From Pseudomonas violetae (GTDB lineage Bacteria > Pseudomonadota > Gammaproteobacteria > Pseudomonadales > Pseudomonadaceae): a stretch of 64,000 bases of DNA. Every line of letters starts with the position of its first letter. Within the stretch, counting starts at the first letter, position 1. Under the pieces are notes generated by a model. That model was not told the DNA's origin and searched no databases. It worked only from the letters and a program-made list of their open reading frames with translations. The DNA lies in NCBI RefSeq assembly GCF_023072615.1, contig NZ_JAKNRW010000021.1, positions 19,930 through 83,929 of the forward strand, written 5' to 3'. A program made the position numbers and the translations under genes. This document shows positions 32,850 to 41,518 of the stretch, in pieces.

Positions 32850-33980
32850 ATGCGCAAACTTCTGTACCTGACTTTATCCATGGCAATTATCGCCGCCCTG
32901 ACGACCTACGCAATGTGGGCCGCCGACCGTCCGGTGGGACATTATCTCTCCGACCTACGTATCGATCTTGCCGTCGACCAAGGTACCCCGGGCAACCATG
33001 GCAACCTGCTAGGTATCCAGCCCGAGCTGTTCCCCACTGACTATCAAAGCCCGGCGCGCCTGCATCGCAAACTGGCGGCTTATCTGCAGAAGGCTCAGGA
33101 ACAGGGCCTGCTCAACGACAAGACCATCGTCGTGCTGCCGGAACATGTCGGCACCTGGCTGATGGTGAGCGGTGAAAAGGACGAGTTGTACCAGGCTACC
33201 ACTCTGAAGGAAGCCATGAACTGGCTGGCTGCGAGCAACCCCTTGAAGTTCGCCAAGGCATGGGTCAGCGCCAAAGGTGACAACCGCCTGGACGACGCCT
33301 ATTTGCGCATGAAGGCCAAGGGCATGGCCAAGGACTACCAGGCGCTGTTCGGTGGCCTGGCGAAAGAATTCAACGTGACCCTGGTCGCAGGCTCCATCGT
33401 GCTACCTGAACCGAGCGTCATCGACGGCAGGCTGAAAATCGGCCGTGGGGCGCTGTTCAATAGCAGCGTGGTGTTTGGTCACGACGGTTTGCCGATTGGC
33501 CAGCCACAACGGCAGATCCATCCCGTGTTCGATCAAACTGATGTGATCGCTGCCAATGGCGAGCACGCGATGAATGTCGTCGAGACACCGGCCGGACGCC
33601 TCGGCGTATTGATCGGCAGCGACAGCTGGTATCCGGACAACTACCGCAAACTCAACGAACAGGGTGCGCAACTGGTTGCAGTACCGGCTTATATCACCGG
33701 CCGCGGGGCATGGGATAAACCATGGCGCGGCTTCAAAGGCCTGGCCACTCCGAGTTCGGTCAGCCTCAAGGCCGGTGAGCTCAGTGAAGGCCAGGCCTGG
33801 CAACGCCTGACTCTGACTGCGCAACCACCTAGCAGCCAGGCCATCGGCGGCATGAGCGTGTTCCTGCGCGGCCAGTTCTGGGACAAGGGCAGCGCCGGCC
33901 ACAGCTTTCTCAGCAGCAACGGGCAGCATCTCGCCGACGGCGACGCCCGCGGCGCACGCCTTCTGAACCTCTGGCTGTAA
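32850..33980 (+). CDS. membrane-anchored nitrilase-fold protein lacking the catalytic cysteine
   Basis: 376 residues. An N-terminal hydrophobic anchor (about 3-25) precedes a carbon-nitrogen hydrolase fold. The family Glu is present (TIVVLPEHVGTWLM). The nucleophile motif that normally reads GxxICxD is GVLIGSDSWYPDNY here, with Gly for Cys, and the Lys region (normally YRKxHL) reads QPQRQIHP with Gln for Lys. Two of three catalytic residues are therefore changed, pointing to a non-hydrolytic role in the periplasm or at the membrane. The AraC gene follows 3 bases after the stop, so the two form an operon. Confidence 0.8.
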   Translation: MRKLLYLTLSMAIIAALTTYAMWAADRPVGHYLSDLRIDLAVDQGTPGNHGNLLGIQPELFPTDYQSPARLHRKLAAYLQKAQEQGLLNDKTIVVLPEHVGTWLMVSGEKDELYQATTLKEAMNWLAASNPLKFAKAWVSAKGDNRLDDAYLRMKAKGMAKDYQALFGGLAKEFNVTLVAGSIVLPEPSVIDGRLKIGRGALFNSSVVFGHDGLPIGQPQRQIHPVFDQTDVIAANGEHAMNVVETPAGRLGVLIGSDSWYPDNYRKLNEQGAQLVAVPAYITGRGAWDKPWRGFKGLATPSSVSLKAGELSEGQAWQRLTLTAQPPSSQAIGGMSVFLRGQFWDKGSAGHSFLSSNGQHLADGDARGARLLNLWL

Positions 33981-33983
33981 GGC

Positions 33984-35024
33984 ATGAAACCGCTGCCAAT
34001 GCGTCTTGGAGACTTGTCGGTGGGCTTCGTCCATAGCCTGGCCGATGCGGTGCGCAGCCACGACCTGGACCCGCAGCCTTTGCTCGAACAATACGGGCTG
34101 GACGCCGCACGCTTGAGCGAAGCCGGTGCCCGGTTATCGATCCCGCGCTACATGCGCCTGGGCCACAGCGCCATTCAACTGACTGGCGATCCCGCCTTGG
34201 GCCTGCGCATGGGCCAGCTGAGTCGATTGAGTCAGGCCGGCTTGGCGGGTATCACCGCCTCCCAGGCCCCGACAGTGCGCGAAGGGGCCCGCTGCCTGAT
34301 TCGCTTTGAAGCCCTGTACGGGTCCAATTACCGTGGCCAATCGAGCTTTCACGAAGACGCCCAAGGAGCCTGGTTGCGCTTCTATTCCATTAGCCCCTAC
34401 AACAGCTACAACCGCTTCGTGGTGGATTCGATCATCTCTGGATGGTTGCACCAACTTTCTAGTCTGTGCCCTGCCCCGTTGCGTGCCGAACGCATCGAAG
34501 TCGAGTTCCAGACTCCAGACTACGCCCAAGCTTACGAAGGCCTGGGTGATTGCCCGATTCAGTTTGGCAGCGAGCAAAACCAGCTGCGCTTGAGCCTCGC
34601 CAGCCTCGGTCAACGCAATGCGGAGCACTGCCCCAGCACCTGGCGCCACCTGCTGCAGCTGTGTGAACGGGAATTGGAACAATTGACCCGCACTCGCAGC
34701 CTGCGCGAACGCATCACTCAGCTGCTGGGGCCGTTATTGAATGGTGGCCGGGAACCCGACCTGGAGGAAGTGGCCGCACGCCTGAAGCTGCCCACCTGGA
34801 CCTTGCGGCGCAAGCTTGCCGAGGAAGGCACGCAATTTCGCGCAATACTCAACGACACCCGTCGCGACTTGGCCATGACCTACATTCGTGACACCGAACT
34901 GGCATTCGGAGAGATAGCCTATTTGCTGGGCTTTGCTTCAGCCGAAGCCTTTCAACGGGCGTTCAAGCGCTGGAGCGCCCAGACCCCCGGAGAATTTCGT
35001 CGAAGCCATCGCCAATCCGCCTGA
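33984..35024 (+). CDS. AraC family transcriptional regulator (OruR-like)
   Basis: 346 residues. The N-terminal arabinose-binding-like domain (about 15-215) includes YMRLGHSAIQLTGDPALGLRM and GLAGITASQAPTVREGARCL. The C-terminal double HTH (about 245-342) contains LEEVAARLKLPTWTLRRKLA and YLLGFASAEAFQRAFKRWSA. This layout is that of the OruR/ArgR-type AraC branch. It is translationally coupled to the nitrilase-fold gene (3-base gap), an uncommon partner. The inducer is unknown. Confidence 0.9.
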   Translation: MKPLPMRLGDLSVGFVHSLADAVRSHDLDPQPLLEQYGLDAARLSEAGARLSIPRYMRLGHSAIQLTGDPALGLRMGQLSRLSQAGLAGITASQAPTVREGARCLIRFEALYGSNYRGQSSFHEDAQGAWLRFYSISPYNSYNRFVVDSIISGWLHQLSSLCPAPLRAERIEVEFQTPDYAQAYEGLGDCPIQFGSEQNQLRLSLASLGQRNAEHCPSTWRHLLQLCERELEQLTRTRSLRERITQLLGPLLNGGREPDLEEVAARLKLPTWTLRRKLAEEGTQFRAILNDTRRDLAMTYIRDTELAFGEIAYLLGFASAEAFQRAFKRWSAQTPGEFRRSHRQSA

Positions 35025-35027
35025 GAC

Positions 35028-35114
35028 CTAGAGCTCAGTAGCATCTTCTGCAGGCTCCAGCGGATCGAGTTCAAATGCCTGATACTCGAGCAGTTCTTCT
35101 TGATATTCGTCCAT
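35028..35114 (-). CDS. 28-residue acidic small protein
   Basis: A short gene ending 4 bases from the stop of the convergent AraC gene. The product opens MDEYQEELLEYQAFELDPLE and is 28 residues in all, strongly acidic. The ribosome site GTGAGGGATG lies about 7 bases before the ATG, which, with the very clean acidic composition, supports a real gene. Similar tiny acidic proteins occur in Pseudomonas genomes as far as I recall. Function unknown; acidic helical proteins of this size often bind a partner protein. Confidence 0.6.
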   Translation of the reverse strand: MDEYQEELLEYQAFELDPLEPAEDATEL

Positions 35115-35327
35115 TGTTACATCCCTCACTGCTCGTTAAAAACATTGCCTGATTAAATGACCAGCGCCTTGAGCATAAAGTGCCCGCATGAAAGAAAAAT
35201 GACGCAGGCACGCCGCTCGGCCGCTACTCAATAAAACGTAGCAGGCACCTGGTGATTTATCGCAGGTTTGTTTCGAGACAGGCCGTAGAACTACGGCCGG
35301 GGTGACGTGGATCAATTCAACCAAATG

Positions 35328-36188
35328 TTACTGGCCCGAAGCAGGCATGGCCGGGATCGGCTCGCTGGGAGGCGGCAGGCTCGATTCAGGTGGCGGCGTG
35401 ATCGCTTCAGTAGACGGCGCAGGCTCGCTGACTTCGACTGGCGTGATCGGTGCATCTTCAGCCGGTGGAGCAATAGGCTCGGAGGCAGTTGGTGCCGTTT
35501 CGACCACGGCTGGAGCAGGTTCCGCTACCGGTGCTGCGGGCGACGGCTCGGCAGCCGGTGCTGGTGTTGAAGGAGGTGCCAACGCAGCCGGTGCGGCATT
35601 GGTTTCAGGCATGCCCAGATCTGTTTTTGGTTTTTGCGGAATGTGTGCAGCTTTTTTTGCCTCCGGCGGCAGGAACAGTTCGACCAAGGCAAAAAAGCGT
35701 TCGTAGAACTTCGCAGACGACACCGTTTCGCTGGCCACCTTGACCATCGAATCATCGGACGAACCGATGGGCATCGACACCGAGCCCAACACGCCGACAC
35801 CCAGGCTGGCGGAATTGTTGGTTTTCTTCAATGCATAGCGGTCCTGCAGGGCGTTGGCGAACACGGTCGCGTGGTGCCCTTCGCTACCGTCATCGGCACA
35901 CACCACACTGAAGCTGATCTCCATATGGGTTTCGCCGGTCTGTTGAAAACTCTTGTGACCACTCACCAACTTTGGATCGCTGCTGGTGATGATATAGCCT
36001 TGGCTCAGCAGAGCCCGACGGGCGGCTTCGCAGGTTTGTGCGTCCGTCACCGGGTAATTGCGTGAAAACGTACCGGAGTCATCGAAGTTCTCATGCTCGT
36101 AGATGGCGGCCTTCTTCGACGAACAGCCAGCAGCAGCGCCCAGCACCAACGCCAGCCCGACAACACGCATGGGAAATGATCTAAACAT
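35328..36188 (-). CDS. DUF2242 family lipoprotein with Pro/Ala-rich tail
   Basis: 286 residues. Signal peptide with lipobox LGAAAGCSS (Cys about 22), then the DUF2242 domain (about 30-185; YEHENFDDSGTFSRNYPVTD, SFSVVCADDGSEGHHATVFA, LGVGVLGSVSMPIGSSDDSM). From about residue 195 the tail is a long low-complexity Pro/Ala/Glu region (for example PAPAAEPSPAAPVAEP), which could span the periplasm or peptidoglycan. Function unknown. Single gene on the minus strand. Confidence 0.85.
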   Translation of the reverse strand: MFRSFPMRVVGLALVLGAAAGCSSKKAAIYEHENFDDSGTFSRNYPVTDAQTCEAARRALLSQGYIITSSDPKLVSGHKSFQQTGETHMEISFSVVCADDGSEGHHATVFANALQDRYALKKTNNSASLGVGVLGSVSMPIGSSDDSMVKVASETVSSAKFYERFFALVELFLPPEAKKAAHIPQKPKTDLGMPETNAAPAALAPPSTPAPAAEPSPAAPVAEPAPAVVETAPTASEPIAPPAEDAPITPVEVSEPAPSTEAITPPPESSLPPPSEPIPAMPASGQ

Positions 36189-36376
36189 TGAACATCCTGA
36201 AGAAAACAGTTCGGGGCGTATTGTGCAACAGAACGATGCTTAGCGTCGCATCGATTGCGTCTTGTAACAATTGCAGCTTAGTTGACCATCATTTCAGGCA
36301 AGCATTCCCTGTGGGAGTCCGCTTGCCGTCGATAGCAATGGTCAATTTTGCGCCGCCATAGCTGCTACGCGAGCAT

Positions 36377-36407
36377 AAAAAACCCCAACCGAATGGCTGG
36401 GGTTTTT
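36377..36407 (-). terminator. bidirectional terminator downstream of ppiD
   Basis: AACCCCAACC-GAAT-GGCTGGGGTT flanked by A and T runs lies just after the ppiD stop; it works on the minus strand as the ppiD terminator. Confidence 0.85.
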
Positions 36408-36432
36408 GTCTAACGTGAGGCTTGCTCAGGCA

Positions 36433-38304
36433 TCAGAAACGCTTGATGTCTGCAGCGCTCTCCAACTGTTTGCGGTATGCCGCAAAATCCTGCTGGCCAA
36501 TGCGCGAGGCGAGGAAGCGACGGTATTGAGCCTTCTCTTCGTCGGTCGGTGCAGCGCCTTCATTGACGCCGTTCAGTCGCACGATCACCAGGCTGCCATC
36601 AGCCAAGGTCACGCTGCTATAGGTCGATTGATCCTTGGCAGCCGGCTTCGGCATGCGGAACAACGCTTGCAGGACAGTCGGGTCAACCCCTTCCTGACCG
36701 CGAGTGGCGGCTTCGATGACTACCCAACCTTCACCGTCAATGGCCTTGTCCGCTGGCGCTTTACCCTCGCGCAGGCTGGCGATCAGCTCGTCGGCCTTGG
36801 TCTTGGCAGCAGCACTGGCGTGCTCCTTGGCCAACTGCGAACGAATGCTGGCATTGACGCTTTCCAGCGGCAGTTGTGCAGGCTTCAGGTGCTCCTTGGC
36901 CCGCAGCACGATAACGGTTTCAGGATCCAGTTCGATGGCGGTGCTGTTGGCACCTTCACTCAGTACTTCTGGGCTGAACGCTGCAGTGACCACGGCACGA
37001 TTGGCCGCAACACCTTCGCCACCCTCACGACCAAACGGCTTGGAGGTATGCACGGTCAGCTTAAGGTCCTGTGCCGGCTGGGCCAGGTCGGAGGCTTCGA
37101 ACGCCGAATCTTCGAGCTGCTTGGTAGCTTCGACGAAACGCCGCTCTACCTGCTGGGTTTTCAGTTCGCGGGTCAGCTTGTCCTTCAGACGGGCAAACGT
37201 CGGCACTTCAGGTGCTTCCACGCCCAACAGCTTGATCAGGTGGAAACCGTAATCGGTGCGAACTGGTGCCGAAACCTGATCCTTGGCCAGCGCGTACAAC
37301 GCAGTTTCGAAGGCCGGATCATAAACACCCTGCCCTGCATAACCGAGGTCACCGCCGTTGTTGGCCGAACCTGGATCCTGGGAAACCTCCTTGGCCAGTG
37401 CCTCGAACTTCTCGCCTTTGGCCAGGCGAGCCTGAATCTCTTCGATCTTCGCCTTGGCTTGCGCCTCGGTGACCTTGTCATTCACTTCGATCAGGATATG
37501 CGCAGCCCGACGTTGCTCGGACAGGTTCGCGATCTCTTTCTGATAAGCCGCCTGCAGGTCTTCGTCCTTGACGCTAACCTGATCGAAGAAGGAGGACTTC
37601 TTCATTTCGACGTAATCGATGATCACCTCGTCCGGCGTCATGAATTCCTTGGCGTGTTCGTCGTAGTAAGCCTTGACCTCATCGTCAGTCAGCTTCACAG
37701 CCGCCGGATCGGCCTTGACATTCAAGGTCGCGAAATCGCGGGTCTGTTTTTCCAGACGAGCAAACGAAAGCACCTGGGCATCGGTGACAAAACCGCTGCC
37801 CGCGAGGCCTGCGCGCAGTTGGCCGATCAACATTTCCTGACTCAGCATCTGACGGAATTGCATCCGGCTGTAACCCAATTGACGGATCACCTGATCAAAA
37901 CGCTCGGCGCTGAACTTGCCGTCCACCTGGAATTCAGGGGTCTGCAGGATCACTTGATCCAGCGCGGCCTCAGAAAATGCGAACTTCGAGTCCTGTGCAC
38001 CTTGCAGCAACAGTTTACGGTCGATCAGGCCCTTGAGGGCCGATTCGCGCAGCATTTTCTCGTCGAGCAGCGAGGCATCGAAATCCTTGCCCAGCTGTTG
38101 CATCAGCTGGCGGCGTTGCATATCAACCGCCTGGCTTAGCTCGCTCTGACTGATCTCTTCACCGTTGACCTTGGCCGCGTCCTGGCTATTACTCGTAGCC
38201 TGGAATATGGCTTCGACACCGGTGAAAGCCATCAGTACAACGATGATCCCGATAATGGTTTTGGCAATCCAGCCTTGTGAATTGTCCCTGATATTCTGCA
38301 GCAT
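36433..38304 (-). CDS. ppiD: periplasmic peptidyl-prolyl isomerase/chaperone PpiD (SurA-like N-domain)
   Basis: 623 residues, the normal length for PpiD. N-terminal anchor IGIIVVLMAFTGVEAIFQAT (about 17-36), SurA-like chaperone region (LMQQLGKDFDASLLDEKMLR, ALDQVILQTPEFQVDGKFSA) and a parvulin domain (about 265-360; RRAAHILIEVNDKVTEAQAK, GGDLGYAGQGVYDPAFETAL). It is anchored in the inner membrane and helps newly exported outer-membrane proteins fold near the Sec translocon. Position next to hupB and lon is the usual one in gammaproteobacteria. Confidence 0.95.
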   Translation of the reverse strand: MLQNIRDNSQGWIAKTIIGIIVVLMAFTGVEAIFQATSNSQDAAKVNGEEISQSELSQAVDMQRRQLMQQLGKDFDASLLDEKMLRESALKGLIDRKLLLQGAQDSKFAFSEAALDQVILQTPEFQVDGKFSAERFDQVIRQLGYSRMQFRQMLSQEMLIGQLRAGLAGSGFVTDAQVLSFARLEKQTRDFATLNVKADPAAVKLTDDEVKAYYDEHAKEFMTPDEVIIDYVEMKKSSFFDQVSVKDEDLQAAYQKEIANLSEQRRAAHILIEVNDKVTEAQAKAKIEEIQARLAKGEKFEALAKEVSQDPGSANNGGDLGYAGQGVYDPAFETALYALAKDQVSAPVRTDYGFHLIKLLGVEAPEVPTFARLKDKLTRELKTQQVERRFVEATKQLEDSAFEASDLAQPAQDLKLTVHTSKPFGREGGEGVAANRAVVTAAFSPEVLSEGANSTAIELDPETVIVLRAKEHLKPAQLPLESVNASIRSQLAKEHASAAAKTKADELIASLREGKAPADKAIDGEGWVVIEAATRGQEGVDPTVLQALFRMPKPAAKDQSTYSSVTLADGSLVIVRLNGVNEGAAPTDEEKAQYRRFLASRIGQQDFAAYRKQLESAADIKRF

Positions 38305-38377
38305 GCGTCCCCCAGAAACGGTTGAACTTCAAAATTAGGCAACCGTGGAGCGTGGGTAGAATCCGGATAGAAGAAAG

Positions 38378-38397
38378 GCGCATCCGAGGATGCGCCT
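38378..38397 (-). terminator. terminator downstream of the tRNA-like gene
   Basis: GGCGCATCC-TC-GGATGCGCC followed by TTTCTTC on the minus strand, about 10 bases past the tRNA-like 3' end. Confidence 0.75.
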
Positions 38398-38406
38398 TCT
38401 CGTAAC

Positions 38407-38485
38407 TGGCGGAGCGGACCGAGGGGATCGAACGTGCGACCCTCGGCGTCTCGGACCGGCGACTCGCCGACTGGACTACCGCTCC
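38407..38485 (-). pseudogene. degenerate tRNA-Asp-like gene
   Basis: 79 bases with an intact acceptor stem (GGAGCGG pairs with CCGCTCC), a discriminator G, an encoded CCA, and GTAGTCCAGTCGG and GTTCGA in the D- and T-loop positions. Overall it follows bacterial tRNA-Asp. The anticodon loop expected as CTGTCAC is CCGAGAC here (no U33), and the D and T stems do not pair. Instead CCGAGGG and CCCTCGG can pair around the T-loop. So it looks like a decayed or repurposed tRNA-Asp. It lies between hupB and ppiD on the same strand with its own terminator. Confidence 0.6.
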
Positions 38486-38538
38486 GCTGCCAGGTCAGGC
38501 ATGACCCCGACCCGGATAGGCAAAAACCTGAATCGAAC

Positions 38539-38811
38539 TTAGTTGACAGCTTCTTTCAGTGCTTTACCGGCTTTGAAACCTGGTTTCTTGGCGGCTGCGA
38601 TTTCCAGCGTCTTACCGGTCTGTGGGTTACGACCAATGCGAGCTGGGCGATCAGTCACGGAAAACGTACCGAAGCCAACCAGAACAACAGAGTCGCCAGC
38701 CTTGAGAGCGCCAGTAACGGATTCGATTACAGCGTCCAGCGCACGGCCAGCAGCAGCTTTCGGGATATCAGCGGATGCAGCGATAGCATCAATCAGTTCC
38801 GACTTGTTCAC
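38539..38811 (-). CDS. hupB: HU-beta, nucleoid-associated DNA-binding protein
   Basis: 90 residues, typical HU. It begins MNKSELIDAIAASADIPKAA and carries VVLVGFGTFSVTDRPARIGR then NPQTGKTLEIAAAKKPGFKA, the beta-arm region that wraps DNA, with the conserved Pro in GRNPQTG. It bends and organises DNA as a homo- or heterodimer. Directly downstream of lon, as in other Pseudomonas genomes; the lon-to-hupB gap is 149 bases, so it probably has its own promoter. Confidence 0.97.
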   Translation of the reverse strand: MNKSELIDAIAASADIPKAAAGRALDAVIESVTGALKAGDSVVLVGFGTFSVTDRPARIGRNPQTGKTLEIAAAKKPGFKAGKALKEAVN

Positions 38812-38960
38812 TCTAAGTCCCCTTATATCTATTTGAGTATGATTCTAAGTTTTTTGGTGAAAGCAAAAACGAGTGCTGAATGGCCTACAGACACTATAAG
38901 AGCCGCTTTATAACAAGGGCTCTAAAAAGCTGTCAAGGAAGCCCCCCAGGCAAATGCGTA

Positions 38961-41357
38961 TTAATGTGTACTAATTCTTTCCTTGGAATCGGACTCGCGC
39001 TTTTCGTCCTTCGCGACAATCTCCGGAGCCACATCTGGCAAGGGCTCCGGCGCGTATTGCAGCGCAATTTGCAGGACCTCGTCAATCCATTTAACCGGTT
39101 TGATCTGCAGATCAGCCTTAATATTGTCCGGAATTTCCTTGAGATCACGTACGTTCTCTTCAGGAATGATCACCGTCTTGATTCCACCACGGTGTGCCGC
39201 GAGCAGTTTTTCCTTCAAACCGCCAATGGCCAGCACCTGGCCACGCAGGGTGATTTCCCCGGTCATGGCAACGTCCGCGCGCACTGGGATCCCGGTGAGG
39301 GCCGACACCAGTGCCGTGCACATACCTACACCGGCGCTAGGGCCGTCCTTCGGGGTCGCCCCTTCTGGCATGTGGATATGCGTGTCGCGTTTCTCGTGGA
39401 AGTCCAAGGGAATCCCCAGGCTCTTCGCCCGACTGCGCACAACCGTCAATGCAGCGGTGATCGACTCGACCATTACGTCACCCAGGGAACCGGTCTTGAT
39501 CAACTGGCCCTTGCCTGGAACGACTGCGGCTTCGATGGTCAGCAGTTCACCGCCTACCTGGGTCCACGCCAGCCCGGTCACCTGACCGATCTGATCCTGG
39601 GATTCGGCCAGGCCGTAGCGGAATTTCCGTACGCCCAGGAAATGTTCCAGCATGTCGGCAGTGACCTTCACCGAGAAGCGTTTTTCCAGAGCGTGCTCTT
39701 TGACCGCCTTGCGGCACACTTTGGCAATCTGGCGCTCCAGCCCCCGCACACCGGCTTCGCGGGTGTAGTAGCGGATGATGTCGCGGATCGCTTCGGCGTC
39801 GAATTCCAGTTCGCCTTTCTTCAAGCCGTTGGCAGTGATCTGCTTGGGCGAGAGGTACTTGACGGCGATGTTGATCTTCTCGTCTTCGGTGTAGCCCGGC
39901 AGACGAATCACTTCCATCCGGTCGAGCAGCGCCGGCGGGATATTCATGGAGTTGGAGGTGCACAGGAACATCACATCGGACAAGTCGTAGTCGACTTCCA
40001 GATAGTGATCGTTAAAGTTGTGATTCTGCTCGGGGTCGAGCACTTCCAGCAACGCCGATGCCGGATCACCACGCATGTCGCTGCCCATTTTGTCGATTTC
40101 ATCGAGCAGGAACAGCGGGTTACGCACGCCTACTTTCGTCATCTTTTGAATCAATCTTCCTGGCATCGAACCGATGTAAGTACGGCGATGACCACGAATT
40201 TCAGCTTCATCACGCACGCCACCGAGGGCCATGCGCACGAATTTACGATTGGTCGCGTGGGCAATGGACTCCGCCAGGGAAGTTTTACCCACACCTGGAG
40301 GGCCGACCAGGCACAACACCGGACCGCGAATCTTTTTCACGCGTTTTTGCACGGCGAGGTATTCGAGGATCCGCTCTTTAACTTCTTCCAGACCGTAGTG
40401 GTCGGCGTCGAGAATGTCTTCGGCGCGCGCGAGATCCAGGCGAACCTTGCTCTGGGCCTTCCACGGCACCTGCACCAGCCAGTCAATGTAAGAACGCACC
40501 ACGGTCGCTTCCGCCGACATCGGCGACATCTGCTTGAGCTTATTCAATTCGCCCTGGGCTTTGGCCAGGGCATCCTTTGGCAAACCGGCGGCATCGATGC
40601 GCTTTTTCAGCTCTTCGATTTCGTTGTGGCCTTCATCGCTGTCACCGAGCTCCTTCTGAATGGCCTTCATTTGCTCATTCAGGTAGTACTCGCGCTGGCT
40701 GCGCTCCATTTGTTTCTTAACGCGACCGCGAATGCGTTTCTCGACCTGCAGCAGATCGATCTCGGCATCCAGCAACGCCAAGACGTGCTCGACCCGGGCC
40801 GACAGATCGATGATTTCAAGAATTTCCTGCTTCTGCTCGATCTTCAGAGCCATGTGCGCGGCCATGGTGTCGACCAGGCGACCCGGCTCGTCGATGCTGT
40901 TGAGCGACGACAGGACTTCAGCCGGGACCTTCTTGCCCAACTGCACATATTGTTCGAACTGGGCCAGCAGGCTGCGAACGAAGACTTCCGACTCGCGCTC
41001 CGGGGCGTCGACTTCTTCTATCAGGGAGACTTCTGCACGGCAATGGCCGTCCACTTCACTGAAGCGCTCGACGGCGCCGCGCTGCTCACCCTCGACCAGA
41101 ACCTTGACCGTGCCATCAGGCAGCTTGAGCAGCTGCAGGACAGTCGCAATGGTACCTACGCGATAGAGGGCATCTTCACCGGGATCGTCGTCTGCAGGGT
41201 TTCTCTGGGCCAGCAGAAGGATCTGCTTGTCGCCCGTCATCGCGGCCTCGAGGGCTTCGATGGATTTCTCGCGCCCCACGAACAGCGGGATAACCATGTG
41301 CGGATAAACCACAACATCACGCAATGGCAAGAGAGGCAATTCGATGGTTGTCTTCAT
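38961..41357 (-). CDS. lon: ATP-dependent protease Lon
   Basis: 798 residues from the ATG at 41357 (MKTTIELPLLPLRDVVVYPH); a longer frame upstream crosses the heat-shock promoter. N-domain (about 9-200), coiled coil, AAA module with Walker A CLVGPPGVGKTSLAESIAHA and Walker B PLFLLDEIDKMGSDMRGDPA, and a C-terminal protease domain. The latter has ATPKDGPSAGVGMCTALVSA (catalytic Ser) and AIGGLKEKLLAAHRGGIKTV (catalytic Lys). Degrades damaged and regulatory proteins in the cytoplasm. Downstream of clpX on the same strand but with its own likely sigma-32 promoter. Confidence 0.97.
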   Translation of the reverse strand: MKTTIELPLLPLRDVVVYPHMVIPLFVGREKSIEALEAAMTGDKQILLLAQRNPADDDPGEDALYRVGTIATVLQLLKLPDGTVKVLVEGEQRGAVERFSEVDGHCRAEVSLIEEVDAPERESEVFVRSLLAQFEQYVQLGKKVPAEVLSSLNSIDEPGRLVDTMAAHMALKIEQKQEILEIIDLSARVEHVLALLDAEIDLLQVEKRIRGRVKKQMERSQREYYLNEQMKAIQKELGDSDEGHNEIEELKKRIDAAGLPKDALAKAQGELNKLKQMSPMSAEATVVRSYIDWLVQVPWKAQSKVRLDLARAEDILDADHYGLEEVKERILEYLAVQKRVKKIRGPVLCLVGPPGVGKTSLAESIAHATNRKFVRMALGGVRDEAEIRGHRRTYIGSMPGRLIQKMTKVGVRNPLFLLDEIDKMGSDMRGDPASALLEVLDPEQNHNFNDHYLEVDYDLSDVMFLCTSNSMNIPPALLDRMEVIRLPGYTEDEKINIAVKYLSPKQITANGLKKGELEFDAEAIRDIIRYYTREAGVRGLERQIAKVCRKAVKEHALEKRFSVKVTADMLEHFLGVRKFRYGLAESQDQIGQVTGLAWTQVGGELLTIEAAVVPGKGQLIKTGSLGDVMVESITAALTVVRSRAKSLGIPLDFHEKRDTHIHMPEGATPKDGPSAGVGMCTALVSALTGIPVRADVAMTGEITLRGQVLAIGGLKEKLLAAHRGGIKTVIIPEENVRDLKEIPDNIKADLQIKPVKWIDEVLQIALQYAPEPLPDVAPEIVAKDEKRESDSKERISTH

Positions 41358-41415
41358 GATTTCGCCTCTACGGCGGCCATAAGGCCGTAAACAGATGGAA
41401 GTAAGCTTGAAACCA

Positions 41416-41447
41416 AGATGGGGGCTGCCTTGAAAAAAAACAAGCGC
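41416..41447 (-). promoter_or_regulatory. candidate sigma-32 heat-shock promoter of lon
   Basis: On the minus strand, CTTGTT, 15 bases, then CCCCATCT (complement of 41416-41423). This agrees with the sigma-32 form CTTGAA-N13-15-CCCCATNT. It starts about 60 bases before the lon ATG. The -35 deviates at two positions. Confidence 0.65.
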
Positions 41448-41478
41448 AAAGACTGTGTTAAAACCTGCAAAAAGCAAA

Positions 41479-41494
41479 GGGGCCCGAAGGCCCC
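41479..41494 (-). terminator. Rho-independent terminator of clpX
   Basis: GGGGCC-TTCG-GGCCCC followed by TTTGCTTTTT on the minus strand, 25 bases past the clpX stop. Confidence 0.85.
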
Positions 41495-41518
41495 TTCTTT
41501 ATTCCAGCTGCCTGACGC

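Noticed and set aside
35136..35324. A 62-codon minus-strand frame upstream of the DUF2242 region.
   Set aside because: No family, no ribosome site, and unusual Cys-rich composition.
36406..38139. A 577-codon open frame opposite ppiD.
   Set aside because: Antisense shadow of ppiD with no protein-like motifs.
38880..41390. An 836-codon open frame opposite lon.
   Set aside because: Antisense to lon over its whole length; lon is unambiguous, and the shadow has no domain or ribosome site.
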